Source of the DNA: Nocardiopsis_B mangrovi | GTDB taxonomy: Bacteria; Actinomycetota; Actinomycetes; Streptosporangiales; Streptosporangiaceae | Reading direction: 5' to 3' | DNA: 64,000 bases | Assembly (NCBI RefSeq): GCF_042653925.1 | Contig: NZ_JBHSFQ010000005.1 | Span: 1 to 64,000, forward strand | Shown: piece after piece, positions 41,359-50,290 of the stretch | Layout: every line of letters starts with the position of its first letter | Numbering within the stretch: the stretch's first letter is position 1 | The notes under the pieces: model-generated | Told to the model about the DNA's origin: nothing | Database searches by the model: none | What the model saw: the letters and a program-made list of their open reading frames with translations, nothing else | Position numbers and translations under genes: made by a program

Positions 41359-42129
41359 TCAGTCTCCCCGGTGTCCCAGGCCGGCCGAGATCTGCTGGGC
41401 CGCGCGGGCGACGACGCCGGCCAGGCCGCGCATCCGCGCGGCGGGCATGTAGGGGCGTGTCGCGGACACGCTGATGGCCCCGGCGATGGCGCCCACCGCG
41501 TCGCGGATCGGCGCGGCCACGCAGCGGATACCCGGCTCGTTGTCCTCCAGGTCCATCGCCACACCGGATTCCGCGTATTCGCGCATCCGCGCCAGGAACG
41601 CCTCCAGGTGGTCGGGGTGGACCCGGTCGGGTTCCACGGGGGCGTCCGCCCGGTACCGCGCCGGCCAGTCGGGCTCGGCGTCCAGCAGCAGCGCCATCCC
41701 GACACCCGTGCGGGTCAGGGGCATCCGGTGCCCGATGCGTGAGCGCATCTCCGCGCCGCGGGAACCGGGCAGCTTGTCCAGGTACAGCACCGAGGCGCCG
41801 TCGCGCACCGCCAGGTGCACCGTGTCGCGCAGCTGCGCGGACAGTTCCTCCAGCACCGGCCGGGCCACCACCGGCAGCGGGTTGCCGTGCAGCGCCTGGA
41901 AGCCCAGTTCGATCAGCGTGGGCCCGAGCGTGTAGCCGCCCCGCCCGCTGCGCAGGTAGCTCTCGCGCACCAGCAGCTGGACGAGCCGGTGCGCGGTGCT
42001 GCGCCCGAGGCCGGTGCGCTCCACCACCGTGCGCAGGTCGGTCGCTCCGCCGGCGACGGCGCGGATCACCGCGAGGCCGCGGGCGAGCGTCTGGGTGCCG
42101 GGCGGCACAGCTGCGTCGACCACACGCAC
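41359..42129 (-). CDS. IclR-family regulator of the galactonate operon
   Basis: 256 aa. N-terminal HTH (about 12-70): QTLARGLAVIRAVAGGATDL, VVERTGLGRSTAHRLVQLLV and GGYTLGPTLIELG. The IclR effector domain follows, with RDTVHLAVRDGASVLYLDKL and a C-terminal ISVSATRPYMPAARMRGLA. It is divergent from dgoK and so likely represses or activates the galactonate operon; the E. coli regulator of this pathway is a GntR protein, so this is a different solution. The start is uncertain between GTG 42129 and GTG 42123. Confidence 0.88.
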   Translation of the reverse strand: MRVVDAAVPPGTQTLARGLAVIRAVAGGATDLRTVVERTGLGRSTAHRLVQLLVRESYLRSGRGGYTLGPTLIELGFQALHGNPLPVVARPVLEELSAQLRDTVHLAVRDGASVLYLDKLPGSRGAEMRSRIGHRMPLTRTGVGMALLLDAEPDWPARYRADAPVEPDRVHPDHLEAFLARMREYAESGVAMDLEDNEPGIRCVAAPIRDAVGAIAGAISVSATRPYMPAARMRGLAGVVARAAQQISAGLGHRGD

Positions 42130-42188
42130 ATCCTACATATAGGGACAGTGTTCGCATTATTGGGAAACGGAGCGCACAGTATCGCGTT

Positions 42189-43172
42189 ATGACGGACACC
42201 GATCCCGGCCTGATCGCACTCGACTGGGGGACATCCGCGCAGCGCGCCTGGCTGCTCGACACGCGCGGCCGCGTCCTGGACGCCCGCAGGCCCGACAGCG
42301 GATTACTCGCCACCACCGAGGGCATCGACACCCGCGACCCGCGTGCGCGGGCCGCCGCCTACGAGGCGGCCTTCCGGCGGGCGTGCGGCGACTGGCTCAC
42401 CACGCACCCCGGGCTGCCCGCCATCGCCTGCGGCATGGTGGGCAGCGCGCAGGGCTGGGTCGACACCGGCTACCACACCGTGCCGACGACCCTGGACTTC
42501 ACGGCGCTCGTCCCCGTCACCCACCGCGACGGCGTGCTCCACCTGGTCCCGGGGCTGCGGCTCCCCTCGGGCGACACGCCGGGCGACGTGATCCGCGGCG
42601 AGGAGACGCAACTCGTCGGCATCCTCGACGTGCTCGGCGACCCCGGCGAACCGTTCACCGTGGTCCTGCCCGGTACGCACAGCAAATGGGTCCGCATCGA
42701 CGGCGGCGCGGTGACGGGCTTCGCCACCGCGATGTCGGGAGAGTTGTACGGCCTGCTCACCGCGCACGGCATCCTCGCCCGGACGGCCGCGGAACCCGTC
42801 CGCGACGACGCCGCGTTCGCCCGCGGGCTCGCCGCCGGACGGCGGTCCCGGGGGCTGGCCGCGGAACTGTTCGGCGCGCGCCCGCTCGTGCTCGACGGCG
42901 CGCTGGAACCGGGCTCGCTGCCCGACTACCTCTCCGGGGTGCTCATCGGCGACGAGGTCGCGAACCTGTCGTCGGCATCGGACACCCGGGTGGTGCTGTG
43001 CGGCACGGCCGACCTGTGCCGGCGCTACGCCGCCGCGCTCGCCGACCGGGGCGTCGAGGCCGCCGTGCTGACCGAGGAGGTCACCGCCCGGGGGCTGTGG
43101 CGCATCGCCGCGGCGGCCGGGCTGCTCCGCCCACAGGACAAGGAACGTCTGGAAAGGACACCGAAACCGTGA
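42189..43172 (+). CDS. dgoK: 2-dehydro-3-deoxygalactonokinase
   Basis: 327 aa. Matches the DgoK family: LIALDWGTSAQRAWLLDTRG at the N-terminus, ACGMVGSAQGWVDTGY, VVLPGTHSKWVRI and GFATAMSGELYGLLT. It phosphorylates 2-dehydro-3-deoxy-D-galactonate with ATP in the De Ley-Doudoroff pathway. The ATG has no Shine-Dalgarno site; CAGTAT at 42177-42182 could be a -10 box giving a leaderless mRNA. A TTA codon lies at 42303-42305. The next gene overlaps its stop by 4 nt. Confidence 0.93.
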   Translation: MTDTDPGLIALDWGTSAQRAWLLDTRGRVLDARRPDSGLLATTEGIDTRDPRARAAAYEAAFRRACGDWLTTHPGLPAIACGMVGSAQGWVDTGYHTVPTTLDFTALVPVTHRDGVLHLVPGLRLPSGDTPGDVIRGEETQLVGILDVLGDPGEPFTVVLPGTHSKWVRIDGGAVTGFATAMSGELYGLLTAHGILARTAAEPVRDDAAFARGLAAGRRSRGLAAELFGARPLVLDGALEPGSLPDYLSGVLIGDEVANLSSASDTRVVLCGTADLCRRYAAALADRGVEAAVLTEEVTARGLWRIAAAAGLLRPQDKERLERTPKP

Positions 43173-43810
43173 CCGGGTTGATCGCGATCCTGCGCGGCGT
43201 CACCCCTGCCGAGGTCGTGGGCATCGGCCACGCCCTCGCCGGGGCGGGCGTCACCGCCATCGAGGTGCCGCTGAACTCCCCCGACCCGTTCGCCAGCGTG
43301 CGGCTGCTCGCCGACGCGCTCGGCGACCGGTGCGTCATCGGCGCGGGCACCGTGCTGACCACGGAAGACGTCGGGCGCGCCCGTGAGGCCGGCGCCCGGA
43401 TCATCGTGGCGCCCAACACCGACCGCGCGGTGATCACCGCCGCCGTCGACGCCGGCCTGACGCCGTACCCGGGCGTGGCCACCCCGAGCGAGGCGTTCGC
43501 CGCCATCGCCTCGGGCGCCCGCCACCTCAAGCTCTTCCCGGCCGACGCCGTCGGCATCGGGGGGATGGCGGCCTGGCGCGCCGTACTCCCCAAGGACGTC
43601 GAACTGCTGCCGGTCGGCGGCGTCGACCAGGCGAACCTGGCCGCGTGGGCCGCCGCCGGCGCCGCGGGGGCGGGGCTGGGCTCCGGCCTCTACCGGCCGG
43701 GCGACACCGCCGAGGCGGTCGGTGCCCGCGCCCGCGAATTCGGCCGGATCTGGCAGGAGGCCACCGGCGGAACAACGGACGAGACCGTCGCAGGAGATGG
43801 GAAACGATGA
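43169..43810 (+). CDS. dgoA: 2-dehydro-3-deoxy-6-phosphogalactonate aldolase
   Basis: 213 aa, class I KDPG/KDPGal aldolase fold. Seen: LIAILRGVTPAEVV, the substrate-side ITAIEVPL-type segment (VTAIEVPLNSPDPFASV), VIGAGTVLT, and the Schiff-base lysine in HLKLFPADAVG. It splits the phosphorylated keto acid into pyruvate and glyceraldehyde 3-phosphate. GTG 43169 overlaps the dgoK stop (GTGA), and its own stop overlaps dgoD (ATGA), so the three genes are tightly coupled. Confidence 0.93.
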   Translation: MTGLIAILRGVTPAEVVGIGHALAGAGVTAIEVPLNSPDPFASVRLLADALGDRCVIGAGTVLTTEDVGRAREAGARIIVAPNTDRAVITAAVDAGLTPYPGVATPSEAFAAIASGARHLKLFPADAVGIGGMAAWRAVLPKDVELLPVGGVDQANLAAWAAAGAAGAGLGSGLYRPGDTAEAVGARAREFGRIWQEATGGTTDETVAGDGKR

Positions 43811-44955
43811 AGATCACGTCAATGACGACGTACCAGGTGCCGCCGCGCTGGTCGTTCCTGAAGATCGAGACCGACGCGGGCATCACCGGGTGGGGCGAGC
43901 CCGTTCTGGAGGGCCGGGCGGCTTCGGTGGCCGCCACGGTGGAGGAGCTCTCCGACTACCTGATCGGGCAGGACCCCTCGCGTATCGAGGACCTGTGGAC
44001 GGTGCTCTACCGCGGCGGGTTCTACCGCGGCGGCGGCATCCACATGAGCGCGCTGGCGGGCATCGACCAGGCCCTGTGGGACATCAAGGGCAAGGCCCTC
44101 GGCGTCCCGGTGCACGAACTGCTCGGCGGGCGCGTGCGCGACCGGATCAAGGTGTACTCCTGGATCGGCGGCGACCGGCCCGCGGAGACCGCGCGCGCCG
44201 CGCGCGAGGTGGTGGACCGCGGCTTCACCGCGGTGAAGATGAACGGCACCGAGGAGCTGTCCTACCTCGACACCTGGGACAAGGTCGACCGCTGCATCGC
44301 CAACGTGGACGCCGTGCGCCAGGCGGTGGGCCCCGACATCGGCATCGGCGTGGACTTCCACGGCCGCGTGCACAAGCCGATGGCCAAGGTCCTGCTCCGC
44401 GAACTGGAGCCGTACCGGCTGATGTTCGTCGAGGAGCCGGTGCTGTCCGAGCACGTCGACGGCTTCGCCGACGTGCTGCGCTCCTCGCCCATCCCCATCG
44501 CGCTCGGCGAGCGGCTGTACTCACGGTGGGACTTCACGTCGGTGCTGGCGTCCGGGGCGGTGGACATCATCCAGCCCGACCCGTCGCACTGCGGCGGCAT
44601 CACCGAGGCGCGCAAGATCGCGCACATGGCCGAGGCCTACGACGTGGGCCTGGCGCTGCACTGCCCGCTCGGGCCGATCGCGCTGGCGGCCTGCCTGCAG
44701 ATCGACGCGGGCTGCTACAACGCGACGATCCAGGAACAGAGCCTGGGCATCCACTACAACACGAGCAACGACCTGCTCGACTACCTGGCGGACCCGTCGG
44801 TGTTCGCCTACCGCGACGGCCAGGTCGCCATCCCCGACGGCCCCGGCCTCGGCATCGAGATCAACGAGGAGTACGTCGCCGAACGCGCCGCAGAGGGCCA
44901 CCGCTGGCGCAACCCGGTGTGGCGGCACGACGACGGCTCCTTCGCGGAATGGTGA
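43807..44955 (+). CDS. dgoD: D-galactonate dehydratase
   Basis: 382 aa, exactly the length of characterised DgoD. Enolase superfamily, mandelate-racemase subgroup: WSFLKIETDAGITGWGEPVL, then metal ligands in GVDFHGRVHKP (Asp, with adjacent His), MFVEEPV (Glu) and ALGERLYSR (Glu), and the acid/base His in ALHCPLGPIALA. It dehydrates D-galactonate to 2-dehydro-3-deoxygalactonate. Start overlaps the dgoA stop by 4 nt. Confidence 0.94.
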   Translation: MKITSMTTYQVPPRWSFLKIETDAGITGWGEPVLEGRAASVAATVEELSDYLIGQDPSRIEDLWTVLYRGGFYRGGGIHMSALAGIDQALWDIKGKALGVPVHELLGGRVRDRIKVYSWIGGDRPAETARAAREVVDRGFTAVKMNGTEELSYLDTWDKVDRCIANVDAVRQAVGPDIGIGVDFHGRVHKPMAKVLLRELEPYRLMFVEEPVLSEHVDGFADVLRSSPIPIALGERLYSRWDFTSVLASGAVDIIQPDPSHCGGITEARKIAHMAEAYDVGLALHCPLGPIALAACLQIDAGCYNATIQEQSLGIHYNTSNDLLDYLADPSVFAYRDGQVAIPDGPGLGIEINEEYVAERAAEGHRWRNPVWRHDDGSFAEW

Positions 44956-44962
44956 GCGAGCG

Positions 44963-46276
44963 ATGACCCCGACACCTCCGGCCCGCGCCGGCCTCGCCGC
45001 GCAGGCGTCCCGCTTCCGCATCCTCATCGCGGTGATGCTGTTCGTCACCGTCGTGATCAACTACCTGGACCGGTCGAACCTGTCGATCGCGATGCCCGCG
45101 ATCGCGCGCGAACTCGACCTGACAACGGCGCAGCAGGGCCTGCTGCTGTCGGCCTTCGGCTGGACCTACGCGGCGCTGCAGATCCCGGGCGGCTGGCTGG
45201 TCGACCGGGTGCCGCCGCGAGTGCTGTACCCGGTGTGCCTGATCCTGTGGTCGGCGGCGACCTTCTTCATGGGCGTCGTCGGCGGCTTCGTGGCGCTGAT
45301 CGTGCTGCGGCTGCTGGTGGGGGTGTTCGAGGCACCCGCCTACCCGATCAACAGCAAGGTCGCCACCGTGTGGTTCCCGGAACGGGAGCGCGCCACCGCC
45401 ATCGGCTTCTACACCTCCGGCCAGTTCATCGGCCTCGCCCTGCTCACGCCGGTGCTGTCCTGGCTGCAGGCGGTGCTCTCCTGGCACTGGGTCTTCATCG
45501 CGACCGGCCTGGTCGGCATCCTGTGGGCGGTGGTCTGGTACGCCTGGTACCGGGAGCCGCGGGCGTCCAAGGCCAACGACGCCGAGGTGGAGCTGATCCG
45601 CTCCGGCGGCGGGCTGGTGGACCTGGAGCGCGAGCAGCCGGAACGGGCGCGGATCACGCGCTCCGACGTGGCCACCGTGCTGGGCCGCCGCAAGCTGTGG
45701 GGCATCTACATCGGCCAGTTCTGCCTGACCTCGACGCTCTGGTTCTTCCTCACCTGGTTCCCGACCTACCTGGTCGACTACCGCGGTATGGACTACATCC
45801 AGTCCGGGTTCCTGGCGTCGCTGCCGTTCATCGCCGCGCTGATCGGCGTGCTGACCTCCGGTGTGGTGTCGGACTTCCTGCTGCGCCGCGGCGTCCCGCT
45901 CGGCGCCGCCCGCAAGGGGCCGATCATCGTCGGGCTGCTGCTGAGCACGGTCATGGTGGCCGCGGGCTTCACCGATTCCACCGCGCTGGTCATCGTGGTC
46001 CTGTCGGTGGCCTTCTTCGGCAACGGCCTCGCGTCGATCACCTGGTCGCTGGTGTCCGCGCTGGCCCCGCAGCGGTTGCTCGGGCTCACCGGCGGGATGT
46101 TCAACTTCATCGGCAACCTGTCGTCGATCGCGACGCCGATCGTGATCGGCCTGATCGTCACCGACGAGAGCTTCACGCCGGGCTTCGCCTACATGACCGT
46201 GATCACCGTCGCGGGGATCCTGTCCTACGTGTTCCTGGTCGGCAAGGTCGAGCGCGTGGCGGAGCGCTCCGTGTGA
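44963..46276 (+). CDS. MFS transporter for D-galactonate (DgoT-like)
   Basis: 437 aa with twelve predicted helices. The anion:cation symporter signature is clear: VVINYLDRSNLSIAMPAIAR at the first loop, QIPGGWLVDRVPPRVLY, and LLVGVFEAPAYPINSKVATV then WFPERERATAIGFYTSGQF. It is the last gene of the dgo operon, 7 bp after dgoD, so the imported substrate is most probably D-galactonate. Homologues also carry glucarate or tartrate. Confidence 0.9.
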   Translation: MTPTPPARAGLAAQASRFRILIAVMLFVTVVINYLDRSNLSIAMPAIARELDLTTAQQGLLLSAFGWTYAALQIPGGWLVDRVPPRVLYPVCLILWSAATFFMGVVGGFVALIVLRLLVGVFEAPAYPINSKVATVWFPERERATAIGFYTSGQFIGLALLTPVLSWLQAVLSWHWVFIATGLVGILWAVVWYAWYREPRASKANDAEVELIRSGGGLVDLEREQPERARITRSDVATVLGRRKLWGIYIGQFCLTSTLWFFLTWFPTYLVDYRGMDYIQSGFLASLPFIAALIGVLTSGVVSDFLLRRGVPLGAARKGPIIVGLLLSTVMVAAGFTDSTALVIVVLSVAFFGNGLASITWSLVSALAPQRLLGLTGGMFNFIGNLSSIATPIVIGLIVTDESFTPGFAYMTVITVAGILSYVFLVGKVERVAERSV

Positions 46277-46284
46277 CCCCGCGT

Positions 46285-46325
46285 ACGCGCGCCCCGGCGG
46301 CCGGGCCGGCCCCCGGGGCGCGCGT
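46285..46325. terminator. Bidirectional terminator between the dgo and otn operons
   Basis: Perfect 13-bp arms at 46285-46297 and 46313-46325 with a GC-rich 15-nt loop, between the convergent stop codons of the MFS gene and the otnC homologue. Confidence 0.8.
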
Positions 46326-46333
46326 CCCGGCGG

Positions 46334-46978
46334 TCAGGACCGCGCCGGCGCGAGCGCGGCGGCCTGCTCCGGGGTGAGGGGGCGGGTGGCATGGCCCTGC
46401 AGGACGAAGAACAGCCTGGCGGTCTCTTCGAGCTCCTCGACCGCGTCGACGGCCTGCTGGAGGGTGGGGCCCGCCACCACGGGGCCGTGGTTGGCGAGCA
46501 GGACCGCGTGGTGGGCGCCGGCGGCCTGCTCGGCGCGTTCCGCCAGGCCCGTGTCGCCCGGCGCGTGGTAGGGCAGCAGCGGCAGGGTGCCGACACGCAT
46601 GGCGTAGTACGCGGTCAGCGGGGGCAGGACGTCGCCCGGGTCGAGGTCGGCGCGGCAGGACAGCGCCGCGGCATAGGTCGAGTGCAGGTGGACCACCGCG
46701 TGGGCCGCGGGCCGGGCGCGGTAGAAGGCGGCGTGCAGGAACGCCTCCTTCGTGGGGCGCGGGCCGCCGATGTGGCGGCCGTCGACGCCGGCGCGGGACA
46801 GTTCGCCTTCGGTTACTGTGCCGAGGCTGGAACCGGTGGGGGTGAGCAGCAGGCCGCCGTCGGCCAGGCGCACGGAGATGTTCCCGGTGGAGCCGTGGGT
46901 CAGGCCGCGCTGGAACAGGGACCGGGCGGTGCGCACGATCAGGGCGCGGGCGGCCGGCTCGTCGGTATAGGTGCTCAC
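46334..46978 (-). CDS. otnC: Class II aldolase, OtnC-like 3-oxo-tetronate 4-phosphate decarboxylase
   Basis: 214 aa. Class II aldolase/adducin fold: FQRGLTHGSTGNISVRL (substrate phosphate pocket), PTKEAFLHAAFYRARP with the catalytic Glu, the zinc ligands in AHAVVHLHSTYAAAL, and the third His in LLANHGPVVAG. Together with the adjacent OtnK-type kinase it should decarboxylate 3-oxo-tetronate 4-phosphate to dihydroxyacetone phosphate, the last step of four-carbon sugar-acid catabolism. Its ATG overlaps the otnK stop by 4 nt. Last gene of the operon. Confidence 0.88.
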   Translation of the reverse strand: MSTYTDEPAARALIVRTARSLFQRGLTHGSTGNISVRLADGGLLLTPTGSSLGTVTEGELSRAGVDGRHIGGPRPTKEAFLHAAFYRARPAAHAVVHLHSTYAAALSCRADLDPGDVLPPLTAYYAMRVGTLPLLPYHAPGDTGLAERAEQAAGAHHAVLLANHGPVVAGPTLQQAVDAVEELEETARLFFVLQGHATRPLTPEQAAALAPARS

Positions 46979-48252
46979 ACGGGCTCCTCTGCCTCGGTGG
47001 TGCGCAGGGCGCGGACGAACAGGTCGGGTGCGCCGAAGTTCCCGGACTTCAGCATGAGGGCGAGGCCGCCCGCCGGGGTCGACGCGTGGGTCCAGGGCAC
47101 GCCGGGGTCGGCCTCGTCGCCCACGAGGACGGCGCGGACGCCCAGGGCCGTGGTGACGGCCCCGGAGGTCTCTCCCCCGGCGACGAGCAGGCGGCGCACG
47201 CCGCGTTCGACGAGGCGCACGGCGAGGCCGCCGAGGAGCTCTTCCACGTGGGCGGCGGCTTCGGCCACGCCCAGCTGCCGTTGCACGGCGGCGAGTTCCT
47301 CGGGCGAGGCGGAGGCGTAGACGAGCACCGGGACCCCGGGGTCCTGGACGTCATACCAGGCCAGGGCGTCGCCGATGACGTCGCGTCCGGCGGCGGCCGC
47401 CAGGACGTCGACGTGCAGGGACGGCAGCCCGGCGGCGTAGAACCGGGCGATCTGCTCCAGGGTGCGGGCCGAGCAGCTGCCCGCGAGGACCGCCGCGCGC
47501 CCGCGCGGCGGCAGGTCCTCGGGGCCGGCCGCGCCGGCCAGGGGGCAGGCGCGGCCGAGGCCCTCCGCCAGGCCGGCGGCGCCGGTCACGACGGGCAGGC
47601 CGCGGGCCGCCTCGCCGAGCACGGCGAGGTCGTCGTCGGTCAGCGCGTCGGCGATGAGGTGCCGCACCCCGTCGCGCTCCCCGGCGCGCAACGCGTCGCG
47701 GACGCCGTCGGCGCCCCCGCGGACGGTGGCCAGATCGATCCGGCCGACCCGGTGCCGGGTCTGGGCCGACAGCAGGCGGGGCAGCGAGGAGTCCGTCATC
47801 GGGTTGAGCGGGTGGTGGCGCAGCGGGGATTCGGACAGCGGCTCGTCGTGGACGAACAGGTGCCCCTTGTAGACGGTGCGCCCGTTGGGCGGCGAGGCCG
47901 GGCACGCGAGGGTGGTGCGCGCGCCGGCCGCGTCCAGGAGGGCGTCGGTGACCGGGCCGATGTTGCCCTCGGGCGTGGAGTCGAAGGTGGAGCAGTACTT
48001 GAGGTAGATCTGCGCGGCGCCGCGGGTCCGCAGCCACCGCTGGGTGGCCAGGGAGTCGGCGACCGCCTCCCGGACCGGGGCCGATCGCGATTTGAGGGCG
48101 ACCACGGCGGCGTCGCAGCCGGCCGGCAGCGCGGTGTCGGATCCGGGGACGCCGAAGACCAGGGCGGTGCGCAGGCCCGCACGCCGGAAGGCCGCGGCGG
48201 CATCGGTGCCGCCGGTGAAGTCGTCGGCGATGCAGCCGATGCGCAGTGTCAT
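46975..48252 (-). CDS. otnK: Four-carbon acid sugar kinase, OtnK-like
   Basis: 425 aa. The N-terminal DUF1537 domain shows LRIGCIADDFTGGTDAAAAF and LKYCSTFDSTPEGNIGPVTD, characteristic of 3-oxo-tetronate kinases; the C-terminal nucleotide-binding domain has AVLAGSCSARTLEQI and LLVAGGETSGAVTTALG. It phosphorylates 3-oxo-tetronate (erythronate- or threonate-derived) at C4. ATG 48252 is preceded by GAGGAGGGCC. It sits between the decarboxylase and dehydrogenase genes of the operon. Confidence 0.9.
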   Translation of the reverse strand: MTLRIGCIADDFTGGTDAAAAFRRAGLRTALVFGVPGSDTALPAGCDAAVVALKSRSAPVREAVADSLATQRWLRTRGAAQIYLKYCSTFDSTPEGNIGPVTDALLDAAGARTTLACPASPPNGRTVYKGHLFVHDEPLSESPLRHHPLNPMTDSSLPRLLSAQTRHRVGRIDLATVRGGADGVRDALRAGERDGVRHLIADALTDDDLAVLGEAARGLPVVTGAAGLAEGLGRACPLAGAAGPEDLPPRGRAAVLAGSCSARTLEQIARFYAAGLPSLHVDVLAAAAGRDVIGDALAWYDVQDPGVPVLVYASASPEELAAVQRQLGVAEAAAHVEELLGGLAVRLVERGVRRLLVAGGETSGAVTTALGVRAVLVGDEADPGVPWTHASTPAGGLALMLKSGNFGAPDLFVRALRTTEAEEPV

Positions 48253-48308
48253 GGCGGGGCCCTCCTCGGGCGTGCGGGGTGCGGTGCGTACGGGGCGGGC
48301 CGGCCGGG

Positions 48309-49385
48309 TCAGCGGCCCGGCCGGACGGCCTCGACCACGGCGGCGGTGAACTCGGTGGTGGAGGCCGAGCCGCCCAGGTCGCGGGTCGAGGTGCCGGCGG
48401 CGATGACGTCGGCGACGCCCTTCTCGATGCCGCGCGCGACGGCGGCCAGCGCCGGGTCCTCGTGGCGGGCGGCGAGCCATTCGAAGAGCATCGCGCCGGA
48501 GAGGATCATGGCGACCGGGTTGGCGACGTCGCGGCCGGCGATGTCGGGTGCCGAGCCGTGCGCCGCCTGGGCCATGGCGGTGTCGGCGGAGGCGTTGATG
48601 GAGGGCGCGGTGCCAAGTGAGCCGCTGATCTCGCCCGCGAGGTCGGACAGGATGTCGCCGAACATGTTCTCGGTGACGATGACGTCGAAGTCCTGGGCGC
48701 GGCGCACCAGGTGGACCGTCATGGCGTCGATGTGGAAGTCGTCGACCGCGACGTCGGGGTACTCGCGGGCGACCTCCTGGCAGACCGAGCGGAACAGGCC
48801 CGTGGTGAGCTTGAGGACGTTGGCCTTGTGGACGATGGTCAGCTTCTTGCGGCGGGAGCGCGCGAGGTCGAAGGCGACGCGTGCGACGCGCTCGGTGGCC
48901 TCCCGGGTGATGATGCCCATGGCGATGGCGACGCCTTCCACGGGGCTGAACTCGCCGGTGCCGGCGTAGGTGTTGCGGTCGGCGTAGAAGCCCTCGGTGT
49001 TCTCCCGGACGATGACCAGGTCCGCGTTCCGGCACACCGCCTCGGCTCCGGGGAAGCTCTTCGCGGGGCGGATGTTGGCGAAGAGCGCGAAGTGCTTGCG
49101 CAGGGTGCCCGACGGGTTGAGCGCGGAGCGGTGCGGCTCCGGGTAGGCGACCGAGTCGTGCGGGCCGAGGAACCAGCCGTCCAGGCCGGCGAGGGCCCGC
49201 GTGGTCTCCCCGGGCGTGGGGGTGCCGTGGGAGGCGATGGCGTCGGCGCCGAGCGGCAGGGTGACCCAGTCGATGGCGACGCCGGCGGCGGTGGCGGCCG
49301 CGGTGGTGATCTCGACGGACGCGGGCACGATCTCGGGGCCGATTCCGTCGCCCTCCAGGACGCCGAGGCGGTAGGTGGTGCTCAT
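48309..49385 (-). CDS. Isopropylmalate/tartrate-type beta-decarboxylating dehydrogenase
   Basis: 358 aa, isocitrate/isopropylmalate dehydrogenase family. Seen: RLGVLEGDGIGPEIVPASVE, IVRENTEGFYADRNTYAGTG (substrate loop), KLTIVHKANVLKLTTGLFRS with the catalytic Lys, DAMTVHLV, and VIVTENMFGDILSDLAGEIS then APDIAGRDVANP. It oxidises a 2-hydroxy acid with NAD, often with loss of the beta-carboxyl. The known otn pathways use a different (LtnD/3-hydroxyisobutyrate-type) dehydrogenase, so this partner is unusual. Substrate not readable from sequence. ATG 49385 has GGAAAGGAAC upstream. Confidence 0.85.
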   Translation of the reverse strand: MSTTYRLGVLEGDGIGPEIVPASVEITTAAATAAGVAIDWVTLPLGADAIASHGTPTPGETTRALAGLDGWFLGPHDSVAYPEPHRSALNPSGTLRKHFALFANIRPAKSFPGAEAVCRNADLVIVRENTEGFYADRNTYAGTGEFSPVEGVAIAMGIITREATERVARVAFDLARSRRKKLTIVHKANVLKLTTGLFRSVCQEVAREYPDVAVDDFHIDAMTVHLVRRAQDFDVIVTENMFGDILSDLAGEISGSLGTAPSINASADTAMAQAAHGSAPDIAGRDVANPVAMILSGAMLFEWLAARHEDPALAAVARGIEKGVADVIAAGTSTRDLGGSASTTEFTAAVVEAVRPGR

Positions 49386-49453
49386 GGGTGTCTGTTCCTT
49401 TCCGGTGGGTCCGGCCGGCGGCGCGGACCCGTTGGGACGGCCGCGGGACGCGG

Positions 49454-50290
49454 TCATGTCAGGGCGGCCGCGGCGTGGTGCAGCGCGGCGCGGGAGCGGG
49501 CGGCGGCCCGCGGGCTGCCGCCGTCCTGGGTGTGCTCCAGCGTCAGCCAGCCGGTGAATCCGCCGTCCTTCAGGGCGTGCAGGAGCGGTGGGAGCCGGGC
49601 GTCGCCGGGTGCCAGCGGCCCCCGGACGGCGGGTGCGGCGAGCTGGAGGCACCCGGCGGAGCGCGCGTGGCCGGTGACGGCCGCCAGCGGGTCGATCCCC
49701 TCGCGTTCGAGGTGGTGGGTGTCCAGGACCAGCCCGGCCGCCGCGCCCATCCGGCGGGCCGCGGCGAGGGCCTCTTCAGGGGTGTGCCAGAGCGAGGTGG
49801 CGTCCCGGCACTGCGGCTCCAGCAGCAGGCCGCCGCCGGTCGCGGCGGTCTCCTCGGCCAGGCGGCACACGGCCTGCTCCACCCAGGCGCGCTGCCGGTC
49901 CGCGAGCCCGGGGGCGAAGGTGCCGCGGGTCTGGCCGAGCGTGAGCGGGACGCCGAGGGCTCCCGCGACGTCGGCCGCGCGCAGCAGGCGGTCCAGGGCG
50001 CGGCGGCGGACGCCCTGCTCCGGATCGGCGAGGGTCAGGCCGTCCTGTGCGGCGACGGGGCCGGTGGCGACGGCCAGCACCCGCAGGCCGGTGTCCGCCA
50101 CCGTCCGGCCGATGGTGCCGGCGTCCCCCGCGCGGGGGTCGCGCACCTGCACCTCCAGCCCGTCGTAGCCCAGCCCGGCGAGCCGGCGCGCGGCGTCGGC
50201 GAGCGGAGCCTGGAAGCCCAGCGGAACCGGTGCCCGGCAGTCGTCGGAGGAGGCGGTGTAGGCCAGCGGCCACGGCAGCGGCGCGGTCAT
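49454..50290 (-). CDS. TIM-barrel sugar isomerase/epimerase (OtnI/Hyi-like)
   Basis: 278 aa, AP-endonuclease-2/xylose-isomerase-like barrel. Metal-binding positions can be placed: Glu in GGGLLLEPQCRD, Asp-His in LVLDTHHLEREG, and Glu in WLTLEHTQDGG. Early strands read LAGLGYDGLEVQVRDP. In characterised otn clusters the OtnI barrel interconverts 2-oxo- and 3-oxo-tetronate, which would feed the OtnK-type kinase; that role fits here but is inferred from context. ATG 50290 overlaps the stop of the upstream gene (ATGA). Confidence 0.8.
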   Translation of the reverse strand: MTAPLPWPLAYTASSDDCRAPVPLGFQAPLADAARRLAGLGYDGLEVQVRDPRAGDAGTIGRTVADTGLRVLAVATGPVAAQDGLTLADPEQGVRRRALDRLLRAADVAGALGVPLTLGQTRGTFAPGLADRQRAWVEQAVCRLAEETAATGGGLLLEPQCRDATSLWHTPEEALAAARRMGAAAGLVLDTHHLEREGIDPLAAVTGHARSAGCLQLAAPAVRGPLAPGDARLPPLLHALKDGGFTGWLTLEHTQDGGSPRAAARSRAALHHAAAALT

